A DNA stretch of 16,242 nt from Candidatus Avimonoglobus intestinipullorum (lineage in GTDB: Bacteria; Bacillota; Clostridia; UBA1381). The notes beneath the pieces were generated by a model. The model saw only the letters and a program-made list of their open reading frames with translations. It ran no database searches and was not told where the DNA came from. Shown in pieces: positions 5,300-12,844 of the stretch (its first letter is position 1; each line of letters starts with the position of its first letter). Made by a program: the position numbers and the translations under genes. The stretch lies in contig DVND01000143.1 of the NCBI GenBank assembly GCA_018714645.1, positions 1-16,242 on the forward strand, written 5' to 3'.

Positions 5300-7522
5300 T
5301 TACCGCTCCTTCCATACGCGCCCGCCGCCATACAGCGCGCGTTCTATATCATAAATCACGCAGTCGCCCCATCCTTCCAGCTTCACCTGATAGCGCTGTG
5401 CGTTCAAAAACCGCACCGGCACGCGGTATACGCTGCATGTTGGTTCTCCATGTTCCTCCGGCAGCGGCAGAAGTTCCTTTTGGAGTGTAAACGCCCCGCC
5501 ATCCGCGGATATGTATACCCGGATTCCGGCTCCCGGGGGGATTTTGGCCCGGATGCGCAGTTCATTTGCGCCTTTGTCCTCAAACGTCCCCTCATCCTGC
5601 GGAATGCTTACAGCCTCCCAAAAGAACGGCTCTTCCTGATCATGCGCATCAAATTCATACACCGCGTCCCTCGTCGCGGCGTACAGACGGTTTTTATAAA
5701 ATACCGCGCCCACGACCTCCAGCGCGTCCTCCTTTGTCCAAATCCCATAGCGCACATCATATGCCAGCAATTCATATGTTCCGTCGTCTTCCCGTTTTGC
5801 AGAAGCATAATAGCGCTCTGTGTTTCCAAAACCGTAAGCCTTTGTGTACCGGCAGTTTAATTTTTGCGAAATCATTTCCGGCTGGGAACCGTTGTACGCA
5901 TAGAATCCATTCTCACCCAGAAAATATAATAACCCTCCGACGATATGGACAGACTGCGCGTCAATGCATCCGATCCCGTCTATGGTCTGCTCGACGCTGT
6001 AATTGGAACGCATATTCCCATAAATCACGGTCATGCTGTTGCGCTTAAAAGCGACAATCATATCCCGAAAGGACGCGATCGCAATAAATTTCCCGTCTGT
6101 TGTGATCTCAAAGCTCAAACTGTCATCTTCCAGTCCCTCCTGCTGGTAAAATTCTCCGTAATTTCCCAATGCCGATGCGTAGATATATTCGCCGTTTGCC
6201 GCCGCGCCCCAAAGCCTGTTCTGGTGCAGGCAGCAGGCGGCCATCTTCGGGATTTTCCGTAATACCTTGCGCGGTAGCGTGTCAATGCTTTCATACTTCC
6301 ACTCATCGTCTGAATTTTGGTTATATGCGCCGATCTTTATAGAAAAGCTGGATAGGTTTTTCCCTTCGTTTACTTCTTTTACCACGGCGTTGATACATAA
6401 CCCTTTTGCTTTTTTCATGCGGCTGTCGATCTCCACCGTAAATCCGTCAATCTCCACAACGTCCCCCACTTCAAAATAACAATTGGAGCTGTAGTCATAT
6501 TTCTTTTCATTCTCTGTTTGCAGCGTGCATGGCTGCGGCTGTGAACCCTGTGTTGAAACCGTGATCTTTGCGCCTATACCGTCCTCTGTTTTCTCTGATT
6601 CCTTCGTCGGGTTCGTTATTTTAAAACTGTGATTAGGTGAATAAAACAAAAACACCGCGCCTATTAAATCATCATACGTTCCCATCAGCGCGTCAAACGC
6701 GTCCGTCCTGACTGCTGTAATATACTCATTTCGGTCGCTTGAAGAATTCATCCGTTCGCTTAGCGTAAAAAACCCCGCGCGAAAATAAAACTGCGCCCCG
6801 TCCGCCGTCGTTACCCGGCATGCATAGCTCTCAATGTTGTCGCTATCTTTTTTCGGATACGGTTCGGTTATAAAATGACAGTCGTAATCTTCTCTTTCTA
6901 TGCCTGTAACCGTATATTCCTTATAAACTGCCTCCGTTTCAATATCCACGTTCTCATACAGCGCCCCCCGCCGCAGGTTCTCCGCCTTGTATTTAATATT
7001 TTCCCTGATTCCGCCGCCGGCGCTCTCCGCATCTGTGCACTGGATCACCCGCACCGCTTCAGTGCGTTCCTCAATCCCGTCATAGAACGTCAGCATTTTA
7101 AACTGTGCCCCATCTTCAATGCTGACCGGTTCTGTGATCCGCTCCGGCATATAATTGCCCTTAAAATACCCGGCCCGTTCCCGGTCCATCTCAATCCCGA
7201 TTTTTTCGCCGTTCACGTAAATGTCGTTATCGATGATCCCCGAAAACCCCGCCTCAGATGCGTCGCCGTCCATCGGCGCAAAAATCGCCTTAATCCTGTG
7301 TTCTTTCGGCGCTGTTCCTTCATCTTCCTTTTCCGCCGCCACCGCTGATGCTTCAAAAATTTTTTTCCGCATCATGCGCGGCGCAAGGCAAGGATACTCC
7401 CGCGTGCTCATATTCTGCATGTCGGCCCATTCTCCGTCAGCGCCCTTGTTCATCCGGTTCAGGCCTAAAAAGGTGTGTACTGCGGCTCTTGTGTTGTCCT
7501 GTGCATTTGTCAAAGGGATCAT
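5300..7522 (-). CDS. Large beta-propeller-like tail hub or stabilisation protein
   Basis: This is a 740-residue protein. The N-terminus has the motif GLNRMNKGADGEWADMQNMS (20-39), seen in proteins whose first segment binds the connector. From about 425 to 625 it shows repeated propeller-blade signatures: HQNRLWGAAANGEYIYAS, AIASFRDMIVAFKRNSMTVI, VHIVGGLLYFLGENGFYAYN, VGAVFYKNRLYAATRDAVYE. The last 90 residues (ELRIRAKIPPGAGIRVYIS) look like a beta-sandwich. In P22-like phages the gp10 hub is a beta-propeller that plugs the portal; gp10 is 472 residues, so this protein is longer, with about 300 extra residues (roughly 100-420) between the N-terminal motif and the propeller. A good AAAGGAG precedes the ATG at 7520-7522. 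Confidence 0.55.
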   Translation of the reverse strand: MIPLTNAQDNTRAAVHTFLGLNRMNKGADGEWADMQNMSTREYPCLAPRMMRKKIFEASAVAAEKEDEGTAPKEHRIKAIFAPMDGDASEAGFSGIIDNDIYVNGEKIGIEMDRERAGYFKGNYMPERITEPVSIEDGAQFKMLTFYDGIEERTEAVRVIQCTDAESAGGGIRENIKYKAENLRRGALYENVDIETEAVYKEYTVTGIEREDYDCHFITEPYPKKDSDNIESYACRVTTADGAQFYFRAGFFTLSERMNSSSDRNEYITAVRTDAFDALMGTYDDLIGAVFLFYSPNHSFKITNPTKESEKTEDGIGAKITVSTQGSQPQPCTLQTENEKKYDYSSNCYFEVGDVVEIDGFTVEIDSRMKKAKGLCINAVVKEVNEGKNLSSFSIKIGAYNQNSDDEWKYESIDTLPRKVLRKIPKMAACCLHQNRLWGAAANGEYIYASALGNYGEFYQQEGLEDDSLSFEITTDGKFIAIASFRDMIVAFKRNSMTVIYGNMRSNYSVEQTIDGIGCIDAQSVHIVGGLLYFLGENGFYAYNGSQPEMISQKLNCRYTKAYGFGNTERYYASAKREDDGTYELLAYDVRYGIWTKEDALEVVGAVFYKNRLYAATRDAVYEFDAHDQEEPFFWEAVSIPQDEGTFEDKGANELRIRAKIPPGAGIRVYISADGGAFTLQKELLPLPEEHGEPTCSVYRVPVRFLNAQRYQVKLEGWGDCVIYDIERALYGGGRVWKER

Positions 7523-7539
7523 ATGCCGCTCCTTTCTTT

Positions 7540-7803
7540 TTAATATTCCCCTAAAAATTCTGACTGTTCATATCCTGCCAGCTTCTTGTCTAACTCCATT
7601 TGATTTTTCAGGCTTTCCTCAATAATCAACGCCACTTTCCGCGGCACCATTACCGGCACATCATATTGAATCTGATAATTTACCCCGTTATGGCACACCG
7701 TGCGCGTCTCCCCAAAGGGCACGTCTGCCGGTCGTGGGAATACCTTTTCCACCCGTTCATTGTAATACTGTTCCAGCGCTTTCTCTGCGTTGTTTTTTTT
7801 CAT
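7540..7803 (-). CDS. 87-residue protein next to the capsid gene, unknown function
   Basis: The protein starts with charged helices (KNNAEKALEQYYNERVEKVF), has a central beta-type segment (TVCHNGVNYQIQYDVPVMVP) and ends in a helical, acidic tail. The block NGVxYxIxxxxPVxVP followed by a helix is, from memory, often seen in small proteins encoded just after N4-gp56-type coat genes; their role is unknown to me. A modest AGAGAGG lies about ten bases before the ATG. It is separated from the capsid gene by a strong terminator, so its expression is probably lower than that of the coat protein. Confidence 0.6.
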   Translation of the reverse strand: MKKNNAEKALEQYYNERVEKVFPRPADVPFGETRTVCHNGVNYQIQYDVPVMVPRKVALIIEESLKNQMELDKKLAGYEQSEFLGEY

Positions 7804-7837
7804 ATTCTCATTCCTCTCTCTAAAGTTCTATAAAGCA

Positions 7838-7874
7838 AAACAGCCGGTGCGGGGAATCCCCGCCCCGGCTGTTT
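7838..7874 (-). terminator. Strong intrinsic terminator after the capsid gene
   Basis: Arms AAACAGCCGG (7838-7847) and CCGGCTGTTT (7865-7874) pair perfectly. The inner arms GCGGGG and CCCCGC continue the stem after one mismatch, leaving a three-base loop. On the minus strand the stem is followed by TTTTGCTTTATAG. It lies 19 bases after the capsid stop codon. It should stop most transcripts there while letting some reach the tail genes, a common way to keep coat protein in excess. Confidence 0.85.
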
Positions 7875-7892
7875 CATAGCCTGCTTTTCGTC

Positions 7893-9110
7893 TTACGCCG
7901 AGACATTTGTCCCCGTTGCCGTACACTCAATGCGCACCATGTATTCGTCGCACAGAATCTTTGCAAAATTGTGGCCCTTCCAGCCGTGTGTGCCGCGCTG
8001 TTTTAACGGGTCTGCGGTTCCGCCCGAACCCAAAGCCTGGATGATAATTTCCACATTGGATTTCGGGTCTGTCACGCCGTATGCGTCTTTTCCAATTACA
8101 AGCACCGCATGTACCGGATTCCCGTTTGCGTCCCCGTTTGCCGGCCGGATCACCGTGTCCGCGCCGATTCCTGTCAAATCCGATTCCGTTAACGTCAAAT
8201 ATGCCGCACCGTTCTCACCCTGTGTTGCAGAGGTAATGGTAAATACGCGCCCAGCGGCATAAATCTTTTTGCTTGCCAACGCGGATGCTTCCGTTTCTGT
8301 GAGTGTATCCTGCAAATATACCTTTTGTCCCTCCACTTTTAGCACCAAAAGCTCCGTTTTGGTTTCGGCCTCATCAAACGCATCACTGTAAAAGACCTTT
8401 GCCTCTGTTGTTTTCACAAACCGCACGCCATAGAGTCTTCCGATTTCCCCGGAATATAAATCTTTTGGGTCGGCGTATACCTTCGGGTTTTCCCACTTCT
8501 CGTCCGATTGCAAATCAAACGCCACATCCGGGTCAACAATCGCCACAAAGTCTTTGCCGTCGATGGGTTTTGCCTTGTTTTTCTCAAGGGTGCGCTTTGC
8601 TTTTCTGATTTCATCCACCGTCAAAATGTCTGCCGCGTCCAACGTCGCCCGCGAATTTTTCCCGCCTGCATACTGGACGTTTGTTCCCGTCGCCAGCACA
8701 TCCGCCACTAAGCTGTCGAATGTTTCTGCCGCATTGTCCGCTAAAAGCTCGTTGCGGTTTAATACCTCCGGCGACGGGTCGTGCGCGTAAAAGTCAAACT
8801 CATCCGTAAATGTCACATATGCGCCGTACTGCTTCGGCGTTCCGGTTACGCGTGTGATATTCACGCTGTTCCCCTTCGGGGTTACGCCTTCTGTCAAGGG
8901 CGTTTTTGCTTTTGGCAGCGGGCTCATCTTGTCAAAAGAAATCGTTTTGGTTTTTCCCTTCGGCACCTTCACCTTCTGCCCGAATTGATGGTGTACCAGG
9001 TTGGGCTTTGCCCGCATCAGTACGTGCCGGTTTAACACCTCTTGAAAAAGCGGGGCAGTCCCCGGCGACGTGGTGGTGTTCATGTTTAATAATTGTTCCT
9101 GTTCCGTCAT
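7893..9110 (-). CDS. Major capsid protein, N4-gp56 type
   Basis: This 405-residue protein is close to the roughly 400 residues of phage N4 gp56. The N-terminal half has the family pattern: LFQEVLNRHVLMRAKP, then FGQKVKVPKGKTKTISFDK, LTEGVTPKG and YVTFTDEFDF. The centre and C-terminus show HK97-fold features (a long helix with NAAETFDSLVADVLATG, then VYADPKDLYSGEIGRLYGVR) and a final block RGTHGWKGHNFAKIL. It forms the shell of the head, presumably assembled on the scaffold encoded just upstream. An AAAGGAG nine bases before the ATG and a terminator directly after the gene fit high expression. Confidence 0.85.
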   Translation of the reverse strand: MTEQEQLLNMNTTTSPGTAPLFQEVLNRHVLMRAKPNLVHHQFGQKVKVPKGKTKTISFDKMSPLPKAKTPLTEGVTPKGNSVNITRVTGTPKQYGAYVTFTDEFDFYAHDPSPEVLNRNELLADNAAETFDSLVADVLATGTNVQYAGGKNSRATLDAADILTVDEIRKAKRTLEKNKAKPIDGKDFVAIVDPDVAFDLQSDEKWENPKVYADPKDLYSGEIGRLYGVRFVKTTEAKVFYSDAFDEAETKTELLVLKVEGQKVYLQDTLTETEASALASKKIYAAGRVFTITSATQGENGAAYLTLTESDLTGIGADTVIRPANGDANGNPVHAVLVIGKDAYGVTDPKSNVEIIIQALGSGGTADPLKQRGTHGWKGHNFAKILCDEYMVRIECTATGTNVSA

Positions 9111-9122
9111 ATTCTCACTCCT

Positions 9123-9953
9123 TTATCCATTTTGAATCCTTCGGATATATTCCTCAAATTCGTTGTCTGTCATGTTTTTTGCGTCTTGTCGGATTACGCC
9201 CTGGCGCGCCTGCGCCTGCGCTCCCGCCTCCTGTATGATGCGCCTTCGCGGGGTATTTGTTTGGTTTTCTCCGCCAGTGATGCGCCCTGGCGCATCCTGC
9301 GCCATATACGCCTCTGAAATGGAATATCCATCCTCCACAACGCGCTTGTAAAACGCTTTGTCCGAAAGCGCGCGCCGCAAGGAAAACCCCGGCACAATCG
9401 TTTTTAATACCCGCTCCTGCCGCTCCCATTCACGGCAGATGTTTCCGACTTCCTGCTGTCTTTTCTGCTGCGCTTCCTGCTGCTGGCGGTAAGCTTTTGC
9501 GTCCCGCTCCAGTTCTTTTTGCTGTAAATATTCCTCTACGGACTTCCCGTCGCGCTCCGCGCTTTGCGCCTGCAAATCCGCCAATAACTGTTCTAACGCT
9601 GTTTTTCCGTTTTTTTCTCCGTAATAGCCTTTTGCAAGCTCTGTTAATTGTCCCAATTGCTCCATGTATGGATTGTATTGGTCGTGCAGTTCCTGTATCT
9701 GTTGGCGGACTGCCTCGTTCTGAAATTCCTGCAGTTCTTCCTCGGTCTGAAAACTCCGAAACGGCGGTTCTTCCTTCGGTTCTTGGGGCTGTTCCTGCTG
9801 TGTGTGCGCTTGCGCCCCCTCTATGTCCTGCGCCCCCTGCTTTGCCGTTTCAATATACGCCGAAAATTCCTCTTCCGTCATATTGTCCACGGATGCGCCC
9901 TCTTGCGGCTGTTCTTGCTGTACTTCGTCCGCCGCATGCATCTCCTGTTCCAT
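9123..9953 (-). CDS. Scaffold-like capsid assembly protein
   Basis: This 276-residue protein is almost entirely helical, rich in Gln and Glu, with few aromatic residues. Coiled-coil stretches run about 60-190 (EELQEFQNEAVRQQIQELHD; KELERDAKAYRQQQEAQQKR). Lying directly before the coat gene, this composition is typical of phage scaffold proteins that guide coat assembly and leave the head. No protease domain is visible. A helix motif occurs at both ends: NMTEEEFSAYIETAKQG (24-40) and NMTDNEFEEYIRRIQNG (260-276). The ATG at 9951-9953 has AGGAGGG five bases upstream; the TTG one codon earlier is less likely. Only 21 bases separate it from the terminase gene, so no portal lies between. Confidence 0.7.
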   Translation of the reverse strand: MEQEMHAADEVQQEQPQEGASVDNMTEEEFSAYIETAKQGAQDIEGAQAHTQQEQPQEPKEEPPFRSFQTEEELQEFQNEAVRQQIQELHDQYNPYMEQLGQLTELAKGYYGEKNGKTALEQLLADLQAQSAERDGKSVEEYLQQKELERDAKAYRQQQEAQQKRQQEVGNICREWERQERVLKTIVPGFSLRRALSDKAFYKRVVEDGYSISEAYMAQDAPGRITGGENQTNTPRRRIIQEAGAQAQARQGVIRQDAKNMTDNEFEEYIRRIQNG

Positions 9954-9974
9954 CAAATCCCTCCTTTCATTTTT

Positions 9975-11399
9975 TCAAAAGTCTATTCCGAAAACCGCAG
10001 TGCCCTGCGGTTTTTCCAGCGGGTTCCACTGCCGGACCACTTTCGTATTTGCAAGCGGTGCAACCGGGTTTTCCATCAGCACATATCTGCATTCATCGTA
10101 AATGTGATCTTCCCCGGCAGAATCCACATCCTCCACATTGACCGCATCATACACCAGCGCGGGTATGGTGCGTATAAAATTTCTGCATGTGGAAAACGTG
10201 TAAAACCTGCAAAACCCCAATTCATTAAATGCAAACCGGTAATGAAACTGCATTTTCCCGGCAATGCGCGTATGGTCGCCCTTTTCAAAAAATACGCCGC
10301 CCCGCTCCATCATCCCGGCGATGGATTCGCCTTTGTCGGATGCAAAAATTGCCGGGTCTGCAATCCCCGTCACATGTTTTCCCCGGATGTTCGGGTCTGT
10401 TTCCTCGATTTCCCGAATCCGCGCGGCAACCTGCGCCGGTTCTTCCTTTACGCCCACGTTCGGCTCTCCCGTACAGCCATATAACTCCCGGATGCGGTAA
10501 ATCACCCCTTCCGTATCCACCGCGTACCACCCGACAGAATACGGCTTTGCATACCCCCAGTCCAGCCCGCGGTAAATGCGCCAATTCCCCGGGATTCCGA
10601 ATGGCGCACAGACATGCGTAAACCGGCGGTCTTGGTAGTGCGCCGGGTCGTTTTTCCATTCGGAAAATACCTGTCCTTCAAAGCTGTCCCAATCCCCATA
10701 TAACAGGGCCTTTTTCTGCGCTTCGGGCAGCAGCGCCAGATTGGTGACGTAGTTTGGGTCGTTTTTCAAAAGCGCCGGATTGTCAAATACGGAGGATGGC
10801 ACAAACATCCGCGCCCGGCGGCGCGTTTCTCCCAGCACTTTTGCCTCTTCCCAAATTTCTGTCATCGGCGGCGCGGGCGTGATAAACCGTTCCTTCACCC
10901 AGCCGTGCCCAATCCCGCCGGGGTTGCAGGTAGACCGCGTGTATACGCGCGTCCCGCCGCCGGACGGTCTGTTGCGGCTCAACAAATACTTGTATTCCTC
11001 ATAAGTGAAATGGGTCAGCTCGTCAAATGCGATAAAATCATATTCGTGCCCCTGGAAGTTGTACATGCTGTTCCGGTTTGGCAGGCTTCCGAAATAGATT
11101 TTTGCCCCGCTTGGAAATGTCCAGCAGTGGTTTGACGCGTTATATTTCGCGCGCGGATAGCAGCCTTTGTAGTATAGCAGGCTTTTTCCAATCAACTCCC
11201 TGCACTGCGGGAACGTTTTTCGGAAAATGATCGCCTTGTAGTTCGGGATCTCCACCTGCCGCAATGCTTCAATCACCAACGCGTCGGACTTCCCGCCGCC
11301 TGCCGCTCCGCCGTATAACACCTCATATTCGGGCCGCTCCATAAACTGTGCCTGTTTTTCCTGCGGTTCCCAAATGATCTTACGTTTTTTTGATTTCAC
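9975..11399 (-). CDS. terL: Terminase large subunit
   Basis: This 474-residue packaging motor has both enzyme domains. The ATPase shows a Walker A at 30-38 (GGAAGGGKS), a Walker B at 120-127 (YDFIAFDE) and a coupling motif at 156-162 (STCNPGG). The RNase H-like nuclease shows the expected acidic residues: D280 (GLDWG), D348 (GIADPA) and D431/D435 (DHIYDECRY). It cuts concatemeric DNA and pumps it into the head. The start is GTG at 11397-11399, overlapping the small terminase gene by twenty bases. GGTGAT lies five bases and GGGAG about twelve bases upstream. The C-terminus looks complete, so the missing portal downstream is not explained by a fusion. Confidence 0.93.
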   Translation of the reverse strand: MKSKKRKIIWEPQEKQAQFMERPEYEVLYGGAAGGGKSDALVIEALRQVEIPNYKAIIFRKTFPQCRELIGKSLLYYKGCYPRAKYNASNHCWTFPSGAKIYFGSLPNRNSMYNFQGHEYDFIAFDELTHFTYEEYKYLLSRNRPSGGGTRVYTRSTCNPGGIGHGWVKERFITPAPPMTEIWEEAKVLGETRRRARMFVPSSVFDNPALLKNDPNYVTNLALLPEAQKKALLYGDWDSFEGQVFSEWKNDPAHYQDRRFTHVCAPFGIPGNWRIYRGLDWGYAKPYSVGWYAVDTEGVIYRIRELYGCTGEPNVGVKEEPAQVAARIREIEETDPNIRGKHVTGIADPAIFASDKGESIAGMMERGGVFFEKGDHTRIAGKMQFHYRFAFNELGFCRFYTFSTCRNFIRTIPALVYDAVNVEDVDSAGEDHIYDECRYVLMENPVAPLANTKVVRQWNPLEKPQGTAVFGIDF

Positions 11400-11802
11400 G
11401 GATCACCACAACTCCCGCCGTCTCGTCCTCTTCCTCCGGCCTGTCTTGCCAGTTTTTGAAATTGTTGCGCAGGGAAAACTTTGCGCCCGCCGCGCCCTCC
11501 TTGTCAAAGAGCCGCTCCTCCGTATAACATTCCACGCGGGACTTTGCGCGTGTTATCGTGTCCATAAATTCTTTCTTGCCCTGATAATTTAAAAGCGACT
11601 GCCTGGAATTGAAGCCCAGCGCCAATGCCAGCCCCGTCACGGTAGGCGGCCTGCATTCAATCACAATCGGCGCGCCCCATTTATCCATCATAACCTTGCC
11701 CTGCTTGTCCTTTAAAACCTTGCCCTTGCAATCCCGAAAATACTTGTCAATTAATCGCTGCATTTCTTTTGCGCTGTTGAATTTCGGCGGCCTTCCTGCC
11801 AT
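11380..11802 (-). CDS. terS: Terminase small subunit, P22 gp3-like
   Basis: This is a 140-residue DNA-recognition subunit. It opens with MAGRPPKFNSAKEMQRLIDK, which starts the helical core. The central block RPPTVTGLALALGFNSRQSL and the C-terminal AGAKFSLRNNFKNW are characteristic of the gp3-type small terminase family; P22 gp3 itself is 162 residues. It binds the packaging start site and hands DNA to the large subunit. I chose the ATG at 11800-11802 because GAGAGGTG lies six bases upstream, which a GTG nine bases earlier would overlap. A gp3-type subunit suggests headful packaging from a pac site, often located inside this gene in P22. Confidence 0.8.
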   Translation of the reverse strand: MAGRPPKFNSAKEMQRLIDKYFRDCKGKVLKDKQGKVMMDKWGAPIVIECRPPTVTGLALALGFNSRQSLLNYQGKKEFMDTITRAKSRVECYTEERLFDKEGAAGAKFSLRNNFKNWQDRPEEEDETAGVVVIREIKKT

Positions 11803-11834
11803 CCTGCTCACCTCTCTTCTTTGTAAATCAAGGT

Positions 11835-11870
11835 ATTATACAAGAACATTGCACAAAATGGAAGTGTCAA
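11835..11870 (-). promoter_or_regulatory. Possible promoter for the packaging/head operon
   Basis: On the minus strand a perfect TATAAT (11840-11835) lies 33 bases before the small-terminase start, and a perfect TTGACA (11870-11865) stands further upstream. The spacer is 24 bases, too long for a normal sigma-A promoter, so the two boxes may not work together. The 122-base gap 11812-11933 otherwise holds only the A-tracts listed separately and no gene. Confidence 0.35.
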
Positions 11871-11887
11871 ATGAAAAATTCCTGTCC

Positions 11888-11925
11888 AAAAATTAAAAAA
11901 ATTAAAAAAAGTAAAAAAAATAAAA
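11888..11925. repeat. Run of near-phased A-tracts upstream of the terminase genes
   Basis: Five A-runs on the plus strand (centred near 11890, 11898, 11907, 11917 and 11924) are separated by one or two other bases, spaced eight to ten bases apart. This is close to one helical turn, so the DNA may be bent. On the minus strand the T-runs follow a short AAACG/CGTTT hairpin after the HUH gene and could also help end its transcript. The composition contrasts strongly with the GC-rich genes on either side. Confidence 0.5.
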
Positions 11926-11933
11926 CGCGCCGC

Positions 11934-12734
11934 TTACGTTTGTGCCATCCATACTCCGATTTTTGCGTTTTTGTTCTGTGTTGTTTCTCCGCGCTGCATT
12001 GCCGCCTCCCGCCGCATCCGTACAAGCAGGTAATATCCACCGTTCACCTGGTTTAAAAGCGGCTCCGCTTCTGCAAACGTATATCCCGGATATAACGCTT
12101 CAAACGGCTGGGCATACTCTGCGCATTCGCACAGCTCCCGCGCTTTTGTCCCTGTTATGGCATTGTCCCTGGTTTTCACCACAGGCTGGGCTAAATTCCT
12201 GCTGCAATTATAGTGCTTATCAAACACCGGCGCCTTCACCATGTATTTGGATAACCCCACCAATCCATTCTTCCCAAATTTCAGCCGGTCCGCATTTGCA
12301 ATGCCCTTTTTCCAGAACCCCTCTAAAACGTCCCGGTCAATGTCCCCCTGCATCAGGATGTGGTGATGGTAACGCCCTGTCTTTTTCCCCTTCTCCGTCA
12401 CCGATATGTATTTTAACCCCGCCAGCCCGTTTTTCCTGCGGAAATAGTTCACACGCCGCAAAAAATTTTGAACGTCCCGCTTTGCCTGCGTATCGTCCTT
12501 TGGCAAATTCTCGTCGTCATATGTCAGGTGCAATGCAATGTCCTGATTCGTAAAATTGGTGTGGATCAGCCGCGTCAGCTTCAATTCCCGCCGCCGCTGG
12601 TTCAGCCTTTTTTGTATTTCGGATGATGGCTTGCACTGTTTTTTCCGCCTGCCCGGCTTTTTGAATACCGGATAAATCTCCACGTCCATAAACGCCCCGC
12701 AAAAAAAGCGGTTTTCCCTGTAGAATACCCGCAT
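11934..12734 (-). CDS. HUH endonuclease, rolling-circle Rep-type
   Basis: This 266-residue protein has the three motifs of HUH nickases in order: a hydrophobic strand ALHLTYDDENLP (67-78), the metal-binding GRYHHHILMQG (120-130, H123 and H125) and a single-tyrosine motif SKYMVK (162-167, Y164 and K167, YxxK). The spacing fits the ORF2/G2P-like replication-associated family found in filamentous and microvirus-type phages. Such enzymes nick one strand and stay bound through the tyrosine. The N-terminal 60 residues are very basic (GRRKKQCKPS, QRRRELKLTR) and may bind DNA. A strong AGGAGGG precedes the ATG. It sits just upstream of the terminases in a tailed-phage region, preceded by inverted repeats (12781-12844) that could be its target. 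Confidence 0.8.
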   Translation of the reverse strand: MRVFYRENRFFCGAFMDVEIYPVFKKPGRRKKQCKPSSEIQKRLNQRRRELKLTRLIHTNFTNQDIALHLTYDDENLPKDDTQAKRDVQNFLRRVNYFRRKNGLAGLKYISVTEKGKKTGRYHHHILMQGDIDRDVLEGFWKKGIANADRLKFGKNGLVGLSKYMVKAPVFDKHYNCSRNLAQPVVKTRDNAITGTKARELCECAEYAQPFEALYPGYTFAEAEPLLNQVNGGYYLLVRMRREAAMQRGETTQNKNAKIGVWMAQT

Positions 12735-12780
12735 GTCCGCCCTCCTTTTTCGCTGTTAACTTAATATCCCATACAAGCCC

Positions 12781-12844
12781 TGAAAACACCCCCGCGGATG
12801 TTTTCAAAAACGTTTCTATATTATATAGGAATAATTTTTATTCC
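12781..12844. repeat. Cluster of three inverted repeats upstream of the HUH gene
   Basis: Three palindromic elements lie end to end: TGAAAACA/TGTTTTCA with a ten-base GC-rich loop (12781-12806), CTATATTATATAG (12816-12828) and GGAATAATTTTTATTCC (12828-12844). The last overlaps the stop of the 68-residue gene. The segment between is very AT-rich. They may be a terminator and promoter region, or a recognition and nicking region for the adjacent HUH enzyme. No gene is seen in 12735-12837. Confidence 0.55.

Noticed and set aside
9497..10484. Overlapping plus-strand frames (214 and 278 codons) opposite scaffold and terminase
   Set aside because: Both oppose genes with recognised motifs, have no ribosome binding sites and have shadow-type composition.
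11865..11870. TTGACA as the -35 partner of the TATAAT at 11835-11840
   Set aside because: The spacer is 24 bases instead of about 17; kept only as a low-confidence promoter candidate.
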